From UBA2040 sp041751955 (GTDB taxonomy: Bacteria; Bacteroidota; Bacteroidia; Flavobacteriales_D; Crocinitomicaceae): a stretch of 64,000 bases of DNA. The first letter of the stretch is position 1; each line of letters starts with the position of its first letter. Location: NCBI GenBank assembly GCA_041751955.1, contig JBGSIB010000065.1, positions 62,001 to 126,000 on the forward strand, read 5' to 3'. Below are positions 16,175 through 25,278 of this stretch, in pieces. The position numbers and the translations under genes are program-made. The notes under the pieces were generated by a model, which saw only the letters and a list, made by a program, of their open reading frames with translations, made no database searches and was not told where the DNA came from.

Positions 16175-18460
16175 ATGGTAAATCAAACAAAATCAAATGT
16201 TTACAGGTCTTTATTTATGTGGGTTTTACTCTTTTATTCTGTTCTTTCCTATAGTCAAAACGTTGTTCACTATGACTTGTATGTGACGGATACGATCGTC
16301 AATTTTACAGGAAAAGAAAGAAGAGCAATTGCCGTTAATGGTCAAATCCCCATGCCAACATTAACATTTACGGAAGGTGATACAGCTGAAATTGTTGTTC
16401 ATAATCAATTGAAAGAAGGAACAACTTTACATTGGCACGGTTTGTACGTACCAAACAAGGAAGATGGCGTGCCATTTTTGACCCAATTGCCAATTCCGCC
16501 AAGAGGAACGCATACCTATCGTTTCGCCATCATTCAAAATGGCACTCATTGGTATCACAGTCACAGCGGTTTACAAGAACAAATAGGTATGTATGGCTCT
16601 CTCATTATAAACAAAAAAAAATCTGACCCGAGCTTCAGACCTGGTATTGATGATATACCTCAAGTTCCAATCGTATTGAGTGAATGGACAGATTTAGATC
16701 CGAATAATATTCATCGGATGTTGCACAATGCGAATGACTGGAGCGCGATTAAGAAAAAAAGTACGCAGAGCTATTCGGAGGCAATTGGAGCAGGGCATTT
16801 TAAGACCAAAATTGTGAATGAATGGAAAAGAATGTTGGCGATGGATGTGAGTGATGTGTATTATGATCGATTCTTCATAAATGGCAGTTCTGAACAACAA
16901 TTGTCCCAATTCAAAGCAGGGGATAGGGTGCGTTTGCGCATTTCAAATGGAGGTGCTTCTTCTTATTTTTGGTTGAATTATGCCGGTGGTAAAATGACTG
17001 TGGTTGCCAATGATGGTAACGATGTCGAACCTATTGAAGTTGATCGACTCATTATTGGCGTTTCCGAAACCTATGACGTTATTTTGACCATACCGACCAA
17101 AGGTAGTTCTTATGCGTTTACTGCTACACCTGAAGATAGAACAAAATTAGCTTCGCTTTATATCGGTGAAGGTATAAAACAAGCGGCCGTGCCGATGCCC
17201 AAGTTGAAATATTTTGAGGGTATGAAGATGATGAACAACATGATGAATATGAATGGAACAATGGATGCAATGGGGATGAGCATGAGCCTGCAGAAAATGG
17301 ACATGAATACGGTTATGTATCCCGAGATTACTGGAACCGTTCAAAAAAATGGACACAACCACGGTGAAATGAAGAAGGAATCGATGGAAGGCGATACTTT
17401 GCAAACGGATAATGCATCTGAAGAAATGAATATGAATCCTGCCAAAAGTATTGTGACTTTGAATTACAATAATCTCAAATCTCCAGAAAAGACAATACTT
17501 CCTGAAAATGCTACTATCAGGGAATTGCGATTTGAACTTACGGGTAAAATGAATCGATACGTATGGAGTATGGACAACAAGGTTCTCGCTGAAACGGATA
17601 AAATTTTGATCAAAAAAGGCGAAACAGTCAGAATTACTATTTACAATAATTCCATGATGCGTCATCCCATGCATTTACACGGCCACGATTTTAGGGTTTT
17701 GAACCAATATGGTGATTATTCACCTCTGAAAAATGTCCTAGACATAATGCCAATGGAAACTGATGTAATTGAGTTTAATGCAAACATGGACGGCGACTGT
17801 TTTTTTCATTGTCATATTCTTTATCATATGATGTCTGGAATGAACCGTGTGTTTTCTTATGAAAATTCTTTACCAAATCCATTATTACCGAATAAGAAAA
17901 AGGCATACAGAAAGCTCCAGCACGAAAGCAATCAAGCGCATTTTATGTTTATAAATGATTTCGCAAGCAATGGAAACGATGGCAGGGTGTTGTTTCAAAA
18001 TACACGCTGGAATTTAGGTGCAGAGTGGCGTTTGGGCTACAATGATCGATTTGGGTATGAAACAGAAACACATTTGGGAAGATATTTGGGCCGTAATCAA
18101 TGGTTTATGCCTTTTTTGGGATTTGACTGGCGATATCGAGTCAAAAATGGTTTAGGTGAGGAAAACTTATTTGGACAGTCAAATACGAAAGATAATCGTT
18201 CCGTTTTCAGCGCAGGTTTCGAATATACCTTGCCCATGCTTGTCGTGCTCCAAGGCGAAATTTTCACAGATGGAAATGTGCGGTTTCAGTTGAAAAGAGA
18301 AGATATTCCTCTTTCGCCCAGACTTCGGGCTGTGATGATGATCAATACAGATAAAGAATACATGCTTGGATTAGGATACATCTTCAATCGTTTCTTTTCT
18401 TTAACGACGCATTATGATAGCGATATGGGATTGGGGTTTGGTGTTCAATTTAGGTATTAA
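16175..18460 (+). CDS. Multicopper oxidase (CopA-like) fused to a beta-barrel-like domain
   Basis: The enzyme oxidises Cu(I) or other substrates with O2. The 761-residue protein has a signal peptide to about residue 27 and all four copper motifs: HWHG (86-89), HWYHSH (125-130), HPMHLHGHDF (497-506) and HCHILYHMMSGM (545-556), which includes the type 1 Cys546. A Met-rich stretch near 350-385 and an HNHGEMKKE stretch near 390-400 suggest copper binding. From about residue 590 the sequence changes to alternating beta-strands ending in QFRY, like a CopB-type outer-membrane barrel, so oxidase and membrane part are joined in one chain. The neighbours are MbnP/MbnH-like genes. Confidence 0.92.
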   Translation: MVNQTKSNVYRSLFMWVLLFYSVLSYSQNVVHYDLYVTDTIVNFTGKERRAIAVNGQIPMPTLTFTEGDTAEIVVHNQLKEGTTLHWHGLYVPNKEDGVPFLTQLPIPPRGTHTYRFAIIQNGTHWYHSHSGLQEQIGMYGSLIINKKKSDPSFRPGIDDIPQVPIVLSEWTDLDPNNIHRMLHNANDWSAIKKKSTQSYSEAIGAGHFKTKIVNEWKRMLAMDVSDVYYDRFFINGSSEQQLSQFKAGDRVRLRISNGGASSYFWLNYAGGKMTVVANDGNDVEPIEVDRLIIGVSETYDVILTIPTKGSSYAFTATPEDRTKLASLYIGEGIKQAAVPMPKLKYFEGMKMMNNMMNMNGTMDAMGMSMSLQKMDMNTVMYPEITGTVQKNGHNHGEMKKESMEGDTLQTDNASEEMNMNPAKSIVTLNYNNLKSPEKTILPENATIRELRFELTGKMNRYVWSMDNKVLAETDKILIKKGETVRITIYNNSMMRHPMHLHGHDFRVLNQYGDYSPLKNVLDIMPMETDVIEFNANMDGDCFFHCHILYHMMSGMNRVFSYENSLPNPLLPNKKKAYRKLQHESNQAHFMFINDFASNGNDGRVLFQNTRWNLGAEWRLGYNDRFGYETETHLGRYLGRNQWFMPFLGFDWRYRVKNGLGEENLFGQSNTKDNRSVFSAGFEYTLPMLVVLQGEIFTDGNVRFQLKREDIPLSPRLRAVMMINTDKEYMLGLGYIFNRFFSLTTHYDSDMGLGFGVQFRY

Positions 18461-18775
18461 ATATTGTAAATCAATTAATTATATTTGTTTGTTTAAAGTA
18501 AAAAAAATTGATTTCTGTCGTACTATCAATCAAAAAAATAAATTGAGGCATTCACTTAATGAAAATTCTTTGATATTGAAGAATCAGGAATTGTAATGTT
18601 CAAACTAATCTATTAATGTAGGCGAAAACCAATTGAATAAATAAAAACTCAAAAAACTGAATATCAGAATTTTAGTAGTGGTAAATTGTTTTAGGATTAC
18701 AATTAATAATGAATAAAACCTTAAGTATATCGGATGAAAACGTTAAATTAGCATCGTAAGTTAAAACGAAAAACC
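18461..18775 (+). other. 315-base AT-rich gap, possible promoter for the mbnP-like gene
   Basis: There is no coding frame of note. One TATATTTG (18480-18487) matches the -7 consensus but is nearly 300 bases from the next gene and lacks a well-placed TTTG. Nothing convincing is visible nearer the ATG at 18776, and no hairpin terminator was found after the oxidase gene. Confidence 0.4.
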
Positions 18776-19735
18776 ATGAAAATATTTTTTACCATTTTAT
18801 CACTAGCTTTAAGTTTATCGACTTTTGCTCAAACACCAGTGAACTTAAACATCTATCATAAGTTGGGCGTGAACGATTTCGCTTACAATGCTGCTTCTCA
18901 AAATAATATGACCAACGGTGCATTTAAATTGACGAGAATGGAGTATTACTTGACAAAATTTACAATAATCCACGATGGCGGTCAATTGACAACGATTCCT
19001 AGTACTGTGATTGCAATGGTTAAAGCGAATGAATTGACATCGATTCCTTTGGGATCATACAATATTACAACCGTTGAAGGAGTTAAATTTCATGTTGGAG
19101 TGCATACTCCTGCCAATCACGAGGATCCATCCGTATTGCCGCTTGATCATCCTTTGTCGTTTCAGTCACCTTCAATGCATTGGGGTTGGAGTTCGGGTTA
19201 TCGATTTATTGCTTTGGAAGGAAAATCTGGTTCAGCTTTGAATCAAACTATGGAGTTACATACAGTTGGAGATCCAAATTATTTGGAAACAACGGTTACG
19301 GCAGCGGCGAACATTTTCAATGGAGAACTATACATCAATCTGGATGCTGATTATACAAGAGCACTTGAAAATATTGCTATCTCTTCTGGTCCAATTGTGC
19401 ATGGTGAAACAGGTGCACCAGCAACAGTTGCCCAAAACTTTAAAAATTATGTATTTTCAGCGAGCGCAAGTTCGGCAGGTTTGGAAGAAGAAGTTCAGGC
19501 CAACATTAAAATATTCCCTGTTCCATCAAACGGATCATTCACAATAGAAACACCATCTACTTTCGTCGGAAATTCTATGAAAATATACAATGCAAAAGGA
19601 CAGGTTATTGGTTCGTATATCTTAAGTAATGGTTTGAATTCTTTGCAAGTTGATTTAAAAGAAACAGGCGTATTTATCGTTGAGTTTTATAACGATGACA
19701 AGCGCATGAATGCATACCAAATCATCAATAAATAG
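18776..19735 (+). CDS. MbnP-like copper-binding protein with T9SS sorting tail
   Basis: MbnP proteins are periplasmic copper-binding partners of the di-heme enzyme MbnH, which oxidises a Trp in MbnP. This 319-residue protein has a signal peptide (KIFFTILSLALSLSTFAQ), the family opening VNLNIYHKLGV, the central LTRMEYYLTKFTI, and the diagnostic SMHWGWSSGYRFIALEG near residues 137-153, with two conserved Trp. Residues from about 235 on form a T9SS sorting domain (IKIFPVPSNGSFTI to the end), so the protein is probably moved to the cell surface instead of staying periplasmic. Its end overlaps the start of the MbnH-like gene by 26 bases. Confidence 0.85.
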   Translation: MKIFFTILSLALSLSTFAQTPVNLNIYHKLGVNDFAYNAASQNNMTNGAFKLTRMEYYLTKFTIIHDGGQLTTIPSTVIAMVKANELTSIPLGSYNITTVEGVKFHVGVHTPANHEDPSVLPLDHPLSFQSPSMHWGWSSGYRFIALEGKSGSALNQTMELHTVGDPNYLETTVTAAANIFNGELYINLDADYTRALENIAISSGPIVHGETGAPATVAQNFKNYVFSASASSAGLEEEVQANIKIFPVPSNGSFTIETPSTFVGNSMKIYNAKGQVIGSYILSNGLNSLQVDLKETGVFIVEFYNDDKRMNAYQIINK

Positions 19736-20825
19736 TTTGAATATTTATAAGATACTTCTCGTAACTTTTCTTGGTTTTGTCATACTTTTCTCATGTAAAA
19801 AGAAGATGATGAACCAACAGGGGATGGGGCAAAGTGGGCCGTATCAATTTCAGTACGGTAATGTTTTACCCGATCCGAATCTGCCAAGCGATAATCCTTT
19901 GACGCATGCGAAAGTGATGTTGGGAAGAATGTTGTTTTACGAAAAAAAACTTTCTGGTGACAATACCATGGCTTGCGCAACCTGCCATGTTCAAGCCAAT
20001 GCTTTTTCGGATACACGACAGTTTTCTATCGGTATCGATGGTTTGCCCGACGGAAGACATGCAATGGCCATTGTAAATTTAGCATGGAATACAAACGGTT
20101 TCTTTTGGGATGGACGTTCCGCAAGTTTGAGAGAACAGTCTCTTAAGCCCATTCAAGATGTATTAGAAATGCATGAGACGCTACCCAATGTTGTCGCCAA
20201 ACTCCAAGGTGATTTCATGTATAGAAACATGTTCAACAACGCTTTCAATTCTGTGGAGATTACGGCTGAAAAAATCAGTTTGGCCATGGAAGCTTTCATG
20301 TTTACCTTGGTTTCAAAGGACTCGAAATACGACAGATATTTGGAAGGAAAGGCTCAATTGACAGCAAGTGAAGAGCGGGGGAGGCAGTTGTTTTTTACAG
20401 AATACAACCCAGGGTTCCCTGATTTGTCAGGAGCGGATTGTGCGCATTGCCATTCGGGAGCGAATTTTGAAAATGACCAATTCATGAACAACGGTTTAGA
20501 TATAGACGCGAATCAGGCTGACAATGGCTACATGAATGTAAGTATGAATCCAAATGACAAAGCTAAATTCAAGGTTCCGACTTTGCGAAATGTGGAAGTA
20601 ATTTTCCCGTACATGCACGATGGAAGATTCCAAACTTTAGAAGAAGTTGTTGATCATTACAATAGCGATATTCAAACGTCATCCACGGTGGATCCTGCCG
20701 TGCTTAACACACAGGGAACGGGACTGATGTTGACATCTCAGGACAAAACAGATTTGATAAATTTCTTAAAAACGTTGACGGATCAAACATTCTTAACGAA
20801 TCCAAGTTTTTCCAATCCGCATTAA
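19710..20825 (+). CDS. MbnH-like di-heme cytochrome c peroxidase lipoprotein
   Basis: The 371-residue protein has a lipoprotein signal with Cys29 in VILFSC, so it is membrane-anchored outside the cytoplasm. Two c-type heme motifs are seen: CATCH (C89-C92-H93) and CAHCH near residue 247. The order and the motif PYMHDGRFQTLEEVVDHYN match the MauG/CcpA/MbnH superfamily. The overlap with the MbnP-like gene strongly suggests it modifies that protein, as MbnH oxidises MbnP. Without structural data, a plain peroxidase role remains possible. Confidence 0.88.
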   Translation: MHTKSSINSLNIYKILLVTFLGFVILFSCKKKMMNQQGMGQSGPYQFQYGNVLPDPNLPSDNPLTHAKVMLGRMLFYEKKLSGDNTMACATCHVQANAFSDTRQFSIGIDGLPDGRHAMAIVNLAWNTNGFFWDGRSASLREQSLKPIQDVLEMHETLPNVVAKLQGDFMYRNMFNNAFNSVEITAEKISLAMEAFMFTLVSKDSKYDRYLEGKAQLTASEERGRQLFFTEYNPGFPDLSGADCAHCHSGANFENDQFMNNGLDIDANQADNGYMNVSMNPNDKAKFKVPTLRNVEVIFPYMHDGRFQTLEEVVDHYNSDIQTSSTVDPAVLNTQGTGLMLTSQDKTDLINFLKTLTDQTFLTNPSFSNPH

Positions 20826-20847
20826 AGAGAATAAAATTATAGGATGA

Positions 20848-20873
20848 GGGTGCTAATTTGGCACCCTTTTTTT
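20848..20873 (+). terminator. Intrinsic terminator after the mbnP/mbnH pair
   Basis: A six-pair stem GGGTGC/GCACCC (20848-20853 with 20861-20866) and a seven-base loop are followed by seven T residues. It ends the plus-strand copper unit and lies between convergent genes. Confidence 0.85.
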
Positions 20874-20919
20874 ATGTTCACTAACGTGAAGTAGTGACGA
20901 ATAATTAACTCTATTCCAA

Positions 20920-21924
20920 TTAGTTAGAATGTCTTTTAATAAATCTCTCGTCGGTTAAAGTCTTCAAGAAAGCAATGAGGTCATTTCGCTCCGCATCACT
21001 TAGTGTAAACGGTTGAATAATTGGGTTTTTGTGCGGATTGTTTTTCCCGCCCGACTCATAATGACGTATCACCTCTTCAAGCGATTTTAGACTTCCGTCG
21101 TGCATATAGGGGACGGTGAGTGCGATATTCCGTAGGGTAGGAATCTTAAACAAATCTCGGTCAACTTCTAATTTCGTTACCCGCATGCGACCGCTATCCG
21201 CATAAACCTCATACAAACCGTTGTTTTGGGTGGAGAAATCCGTAAAATTAAATCCATTGTGACATTTGGTACAATACAATTGATTAAAAAACAAGTCTTT
21301 CCCTCGTTTTTCGCTTTTCGTCATTTTGTACTTTTTCTTCTTAGATAAGTCGTAGGGTGAAGTACAACTGACCAAAGTGCGTTGAAAAGTCCCCAAAGCT
21401 CTTGTAATCACATAAGGATCTAAGTCTCTGTCGTAGGCCTTTTTGGCTAATTCCACATAATCAGGATCTTTTTGCAAGCGCTTCATCACTTCAATGATGT
21501 TGAACGCCATTTCCGCGTGTTCCTCAATGGGAACAATTGCTTGTTTTTCTAAAGTTTCTAGAAATCCATCAAAAAGATAAGTCGGATTGAAACCCACATT
21601 CGTCAAAGTAGGAGCATTGCGCGTGCCCAATCTACCGCCGACGCCTGGTGTTATTGATTGATTGTCTGCAAAAGCTAATTTTGGATTGTGACAGGTATTG
21701 CAGGCAATTGTTTGGTCAATCGAAAGTCGTTTCTCAAAAAAAAGTTTTCTACCCAATTGCACCCGCAATTCCGTAATCTCATTTCCTTCAGGAATAAACA
21801 TCTTTGGAAAATCCTTGGGCAATTTCTCCAAGCGATATGAAACGAAACTTTCTTTTTTCAAGAGCACGAAGGAGCTGGCTATGAAAAGTAGGAAGAGAAA
21901 GGTGTATTTCCAAAGGGATTGCAT
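20920..21924 (-). CDS. Di-heme cytochrome c peroxidase, second copy
   Basis: The 334-residue protein has an N-terminal hydrophobic export segment (WKYTFLFLLFIASSFVLL) with no lipobox, then two heme c motifs, CNTCH in the N-terminal half and CTKCH in the C-terminal half, and the superfamily motif VPYMHDGSLKSLEEVIRHYE. It is related to the MbnH-like gene but lies convergent to it on the other strand and is a separate transcription unit. The role could be peroxide removal in the periplasm or protein oxidation. The frame extends upstream to a GTG; the ATG giving MQSLWKY is preferred. Confidence 0.88.
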   Translation of the reverse strand: MQSLWKYTFLFLLFIASSFVLLKKESFVSYRLEKLPKDFPKMFIPEGNEITELRVQLGRKLFFEKRLSIDQTIACNTCHNPKLAFADNQSITPGVGGRLGTRNAPTLTNVGFNPTYLFDGFLETLEKQAIVPIEEHAEMAFNIIEVMKRLQKDPDYVELAKKAYDRDLDPYVITRALGTFQRTLVSCTSPYDLSKKKKYKMTKSEKRGKDLFFNQLYCTKCHNGFNFTDFSTQNNGLYEVYADSGRMRVTKLEVDRDLFKIPTLRNIALTVPYMHDGSLKSLEEVIRHYESGGKNNPHKNPIIQPFTLSDAERNDLIAFLKTLTDERFIKRHSN

Positions 21925-22163
21925 GAGGTAAAGATAAGGAAAAGAGCAATAAAACACTCTGAATTGAACATTGAATAAAATTGAAAACGAATATATTTCA
22001 AGTCGTTATTTCATAGAACGAAGATGAATATTTTACCTAAAAGTTTATTGTAAGATAAATAACAAGATCATTTGCTTTTTATAACAAATATATAACCCTC
22101 TTTATCCTTGTATTTAGCCAGTTAATTGGTAACTTGTTAAAATTCAAATAAATAATCGAAATC

Positions 22164-22646
22164 ATGAAAGTTAAAATAGCGGTGTACGAAACACACGATA
22201 AAGCAGTTGATGCAGTTAAAAAATTATCAGAGCATAATTTCCCTATGGATAAGATATCCTTGCTGGGAAAAACCGATATTGTTGATGATCATATTCATTT
22301 GAAATCTCTCAATCCCGTAAAAAATGCCCCAGCATTTATTGGTGCTGGCGCTGGTGCGCTGATCGGTATTCTAACAGGAATAGGTGTTTTTGCAATTCCT
22401 GGTTTTGGCGTTTTATATGGAGCAGGTGCTATCCTCGGAGGAATCGCCGGTTTCGATGCGGGAATAATCACAGGAGGAATTGGGACCTTATTGTTGACCA
22501 TCGGAATCACAAAGGAAAAAGTTGTGCAATACGAAGAACATCTAAATCATGGAAAATACATGATTGTTGTCAATGGTGATGAAAAAAGCATACTTGAAGC
22601 GGAAGCGATTTTACATACCGAGGGCACCCATTTGTTAATAGATTAA
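22164..22646 (+). CDS. Membrane stress protein with glycine-rich hairpin
   Basis: The 160-residue protein has an N-terminal and a C-terminal soluble part that together resemble the general-stress-protein-17M-like fold (MKVKIAVYETHDKAVDAVKK and KYMIVVNGDEKSILEAEAIL). Between them, near residues 52-118, lie two glycine-zipper membrane segments (FIGAGAGALIGILTGIGVFA and ILGGIAGFDAGIITGGIGTL). Such proteins are usually linked to stress responses. The next gene, 22 bases downstream, is a small HMA-like protein, so a link to metal stress is plausible. Confidence 0.7.
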   Translation: MKVKIAVYETHDKAVDAVKKLSEHNFPMDKISLLGKTDIVDDHIHLKSLNPVKNAPAFIGAGAGALIGILTGIGVFAIPGFGVLYGAGAILGGIAGFDAGIITGGIGTLLLTIGITKEKVVQYEEHLNHGKYMIVVNGDEKSILEAEAILHTEGTHLLID

Positions 22647-22668
22647 TCGAACAAAAAAGTAAAATATT

Positions 22669-22929
22669 ATGAGTTTTTTATCAGATAACGTGATTCCTGA
22701 CAATCACGGTAAAATTTTTGGAACCAACGCCATGGAGCCGGAAGAAATGGACAAAATAAAAGCGTCGATTTTGACACTCGAAGGAATTAAAGATGTTGCG
22801 TTAAATACAGAAATATTTCCACGAGAATTTACGGTACACACCAACAAAGTCGTTCAAGTTGCCGACATTGAAGACAAAGTGAAGAAAGCTGGTTTTCATG
22901 CCATTCCAAAAGGTATATTTCCGCTTTAG
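22669..22929 (+). CDS. Small HMA-like protein lacking the CxxC metal motif
   Basis: The 86-residue protein has a ferredoxin-like pattern over residues 27-82 (IKASILTLEGIKDVALNTE, then REFTVHTNKVVQVADIEDKV) like the heavy-metal-associated fold. The usual metal-binding CxxC loop is absent; the matching position reads NAMEPEEM. There is no signal peptide. It probably acts as a protein-interaction domain instead of a classical copper chaperone. It is likely co-transcribed with the stress protein upstream. Confidence 0.6.
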   Translation: MSFLSDNVIPDNHGKIFGTNAMEPEEMDKIKASILTLEGIKDVALNTEIFPREFTVHTNKVVQVADIEDKVKKAGFHAIPKGIFPL

Positions 22930-23241
22930 TCTAAAAGTATAATACAAGAGGGTTTTCATATGGACTTTGTCTTATAATTAATATTATGTTAAATATAATT
23001 TTCTAGAACTCCCTCCAATCATTCATAACAGCACAAAAACGAGAACACAATCGCGATTGCATTCTCGTTCCTTCTTTCTAAATCAATCACGCTCTCTTTT
23101 AACTTATACCAAATAATTCCTAAAATACCATATACGAAAATCCCAAAGATATTATGCCGATATAGATTTCAACGAGTATGAAATACGACATTTAAAATCA
23201 TATTCAGTATCAGATCGTTTTTAGGCTAATGTACTTGTCGC
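22930..23241. other. 312-base gap between convergent genes
   Basis: No gene was found. The gap contains the long near-perfect palindrome at 23038-23069, a probable transcription end signal, and otherwise AT-rich sequence. Confidence 0.6.
23038..23069 (-). terminator. 32-base palindrome, probable terminator
   Basis: AACGAGAA at 23038-23045 pairs with TTCTCGTT at 23062-23069, and CAATCG pairs with CGATTG inside, with two mismatched positions between. Read on the minus strand, five T residues follow, so it probably ends the ECF-sigma/anti-sigma transcript. A binding site for a dimeric regulator is the alternative. Confidence 0.5.
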
Positions 23242-25278
23242 TTAAAAACTGCACATGGCATTTGGATCACCAAAATCTACAGCTTGGCCAGACTCGTTCA
23301 CGCGCCAGATAATTGGTTTGCTGAATGATCCGCGGCGTTTGGTGCCAACAAAACTATTGGAATCCATTTTTGTACCGTTATCTTTCACAATTTTCATTTG
23401 AATCTGCAGATGCACCAGTTTGTCTTTTTTATACTTCGAAACATAATAAAAGTCTATACCTGATTTCAATGCTTCCTCTTGAATTTCTCGTAATTCGTTT
23501 TCGGTCGTTTCACTTGTAAGGACGTGATATACACGCTTTAAATTCCCTTCCTCTACAGGAGTTGTTTTTACGACTTTCTGACTAACCAAAGGTTCGCGAT
23601 TCTCCTGAATATTGACAAGTTTATTCTCCAATGGAACAGATTTCAAAGGCTTTACTTCCAAAGGTTTCATTTCTGGATAATTGATGTCAAAACCATATGC
23701 TTGCTCGTTTTCATCCAACTTCCATATAATATTGATTTCGTATTTATTCAAATAGCCAAAACCTTCAATAGTCTGTTCTAATTGGCTTTTTTTGCTGTTT
23801 TTCAAGGTCATTTTCAGTTTTTTCAAGCGAACGGTCTGCCCTGTACCCTTGTTTTTGTAATCGAAATTCACACCATAACTTGCTGCTTCCTCTTTAATCA
23901 TGTTCAGCTCCGCTACCGTTGTATTTTTGTTAATGGAACGCATGATTTGAATAGAATCGGCACTTATTTCTTTATCGATTTCAGTCATTGTAATATCTGA
24001 TTCTGTCATCAATTCGTCCAAATCATCCATTTCGCGAGCCACACCGTCCATCTGTTCTCCAATCGCGTTAAGTTCTTCCTCTATTGGGTTCATTTCATTC
24101 TGATAGCGTGTTAATCTCTGTTCCAAACCACCAATTTTGTCGTCATATTGCTCAATTTCTTTATCCAATTTCTCGGTGTTTTTATCCGCATCTATCTGTG
24201 AAAGTCGCTTTTCGTCTAGTTTATCGCGTTTCAAGAGCAATTGATTTTGTTCTTCGGACACCACCAAAAATACTTCCAGCTTTTCATTCAACGCATCGAG
24301 TAACTGGCTGTGAATGCGCATCAAAGAATCCATTTTTTGCATTTTGGGTTCCATCAGCATCATTATTTCGTTCTGACGGACCATTTCAGCATCCATTCTA
24401 TCCATCTCTAGATCCAATAAGGCCATATCATCCTCCAATTGAGCCATGTCTTTTTCAGGGTCACCTTCAAAATGATTGTTTGCCGTATTTCTGTCATCAA
24501 GACCGGTAAATTGACCATTTTCGTCTACGAACCAAGCCAAATCAATAGAAAATTGAGGACTTCGCAATGTGTTTCCAACGGATATACGTTTGAACATGGA
24601 TTTATCTTCCGAACGCATGGTGACCTGCAAACTTTTGATGACATTTCTCCGCATTTTGGCTTTGTAAGACAGGCGAATCCCAGCATCTTTAGCCACTTCT
24701 TTCATGTTTTTTAATTCTTCTAACGTCGTTTGCTCTGTGATGGTGAAACGGATGCTTTCTGGTTCATTATCTGCAATTACTTCCTTATCCACGGGTTTTG
24801 AAGCATGATTTCTCGAATTTTGATCAATTACAATGGCTTTGCTGAAAGTTTCTGAGTTGGTCGCCGTTCCGTTTTCATTTGAAATTTCTGGAACATCATA
24901 CGAAACAAATTGAGCCAAATACCGTTGGTCAGTTGCTTGTTTTTGTTCTTCTTCCGAAGAATTTATGACAGAAATAGTATTTTCTTCTAGTGGTTTTTCA
25001 GCTTTAATTTTAACTTCATTTGAACCTTGCAATGAACTGTATATCAATACTGTACTGGCGAAAATTGTTGTTGCGCTTACGGACATAATAATGAATTTAG
25101 ATTTGAATAATGTACTGGTGATCATTTTCGCATGTGCCGCGGATGTCGCGCCAAGCGCTAAACCTCTTGTCAACACAGCACTTGCTTCCGAAAATTGATA
25201 TTTCGGTTTTTCGGTGCGAGCACTCTGGAACATTTGGTCCAAGATCTCGTCTTCGTTGTATTTATCCTGGTATTTCAT
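23242..25278 (-). CDS. Membrane partner of an ECF sigma factor with triplicated module
   Basis: The 678-residue protein has a short cytoplasmic N-terminus, one membrane segment near residues 62-82 (SKFIIMSVSATTIFASTVLI), and a periplasmic part. Three related modules of about 80 residues occur near 180-260, 455-535 and 580-675; each begins with a helix like TTLEELKNMKEVAKDAGI, has an LxxLxMxxK-type strand, and ends near W-R/K-V/L-(D/N)-E-(N/S)-(G/E)-Q. A coiled coil rich in Asp, Met, Glu and Leu lies between modules 1 and 2. The gene overlaps the sigma gene by four bases, so it is the likely anti-sigma factor. No known domain name was recognised. Confidence 0.65.
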   Translation of the reverse strand: MKYQDKYNEDEILDQMFQSARTEKPKYQFSEASAVLTRGLALGATSAAHAKMITSTLFKSKFIIMSVSATTIFASTVLIYSSLQGSNEVKIKAEKPLEENTISVINSSEEEQKQATDQRYLAQFVSYDVPEISNENGTATNSETFSKAIVIDQNSRNHASKPVDKEVIADNEPESIRFTITEQTTLEELKNMKEVAKDAGIRLSYKAKMRRNVIKSLQVTMRSEDKSMFKRISVGNTLRSPQFSIDLAWFVDENGQFTGLDDRNTANNHFEGDPEKDMAQLEDDMALLDLEMDRMDAEMVRQNEIMMLMEPKMQKMDSLMRIHSQLLDALNEKLEVFLVVSEEQNQLLLKRDKLDEKRLSQIDADKNTEKLDKEIEQYDDKIGGLEQRLTRYQNEMNPIEEELNAIGEQMDGVAREMDDLDELMTESDITMTEIDKEISADSIQIMRSINKNTTVAELNMIKEEAASYGVNFDYKNKGTGQTVRLKKLKMTLKNSKKSQLEQTIEGFGYLNKYEINIIWKLDENEQAYGFDINYPEMKPLEVKPLKSVPLENKLVNIQENREPLVSQKVVKTTPVEEGNLKRVYHVLTSETTENELREIQEEALKSGIDFYYVSKYKKDKLVHLQIQMKIVKDNGTKMDSNSFVGTKRRGSFSKPIIWRVNESGQAVDFGDPNAMCSF

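Noticed and set aside
17147..17674. Long minus-strand frame of 175 codons opposite the multicopper oxidase
   Set aside because: It is His/Phe-rich because it is the reverse of Met- and copper-motif codons; the plus-strand protein keeps all oxidase motifs.
24084..24509. Plus-strand frame of 141 codons opposite the triplicated-domain protein
   Set aside because: Shadow of a coiled-coil coding region; no start context or protein-like motif.
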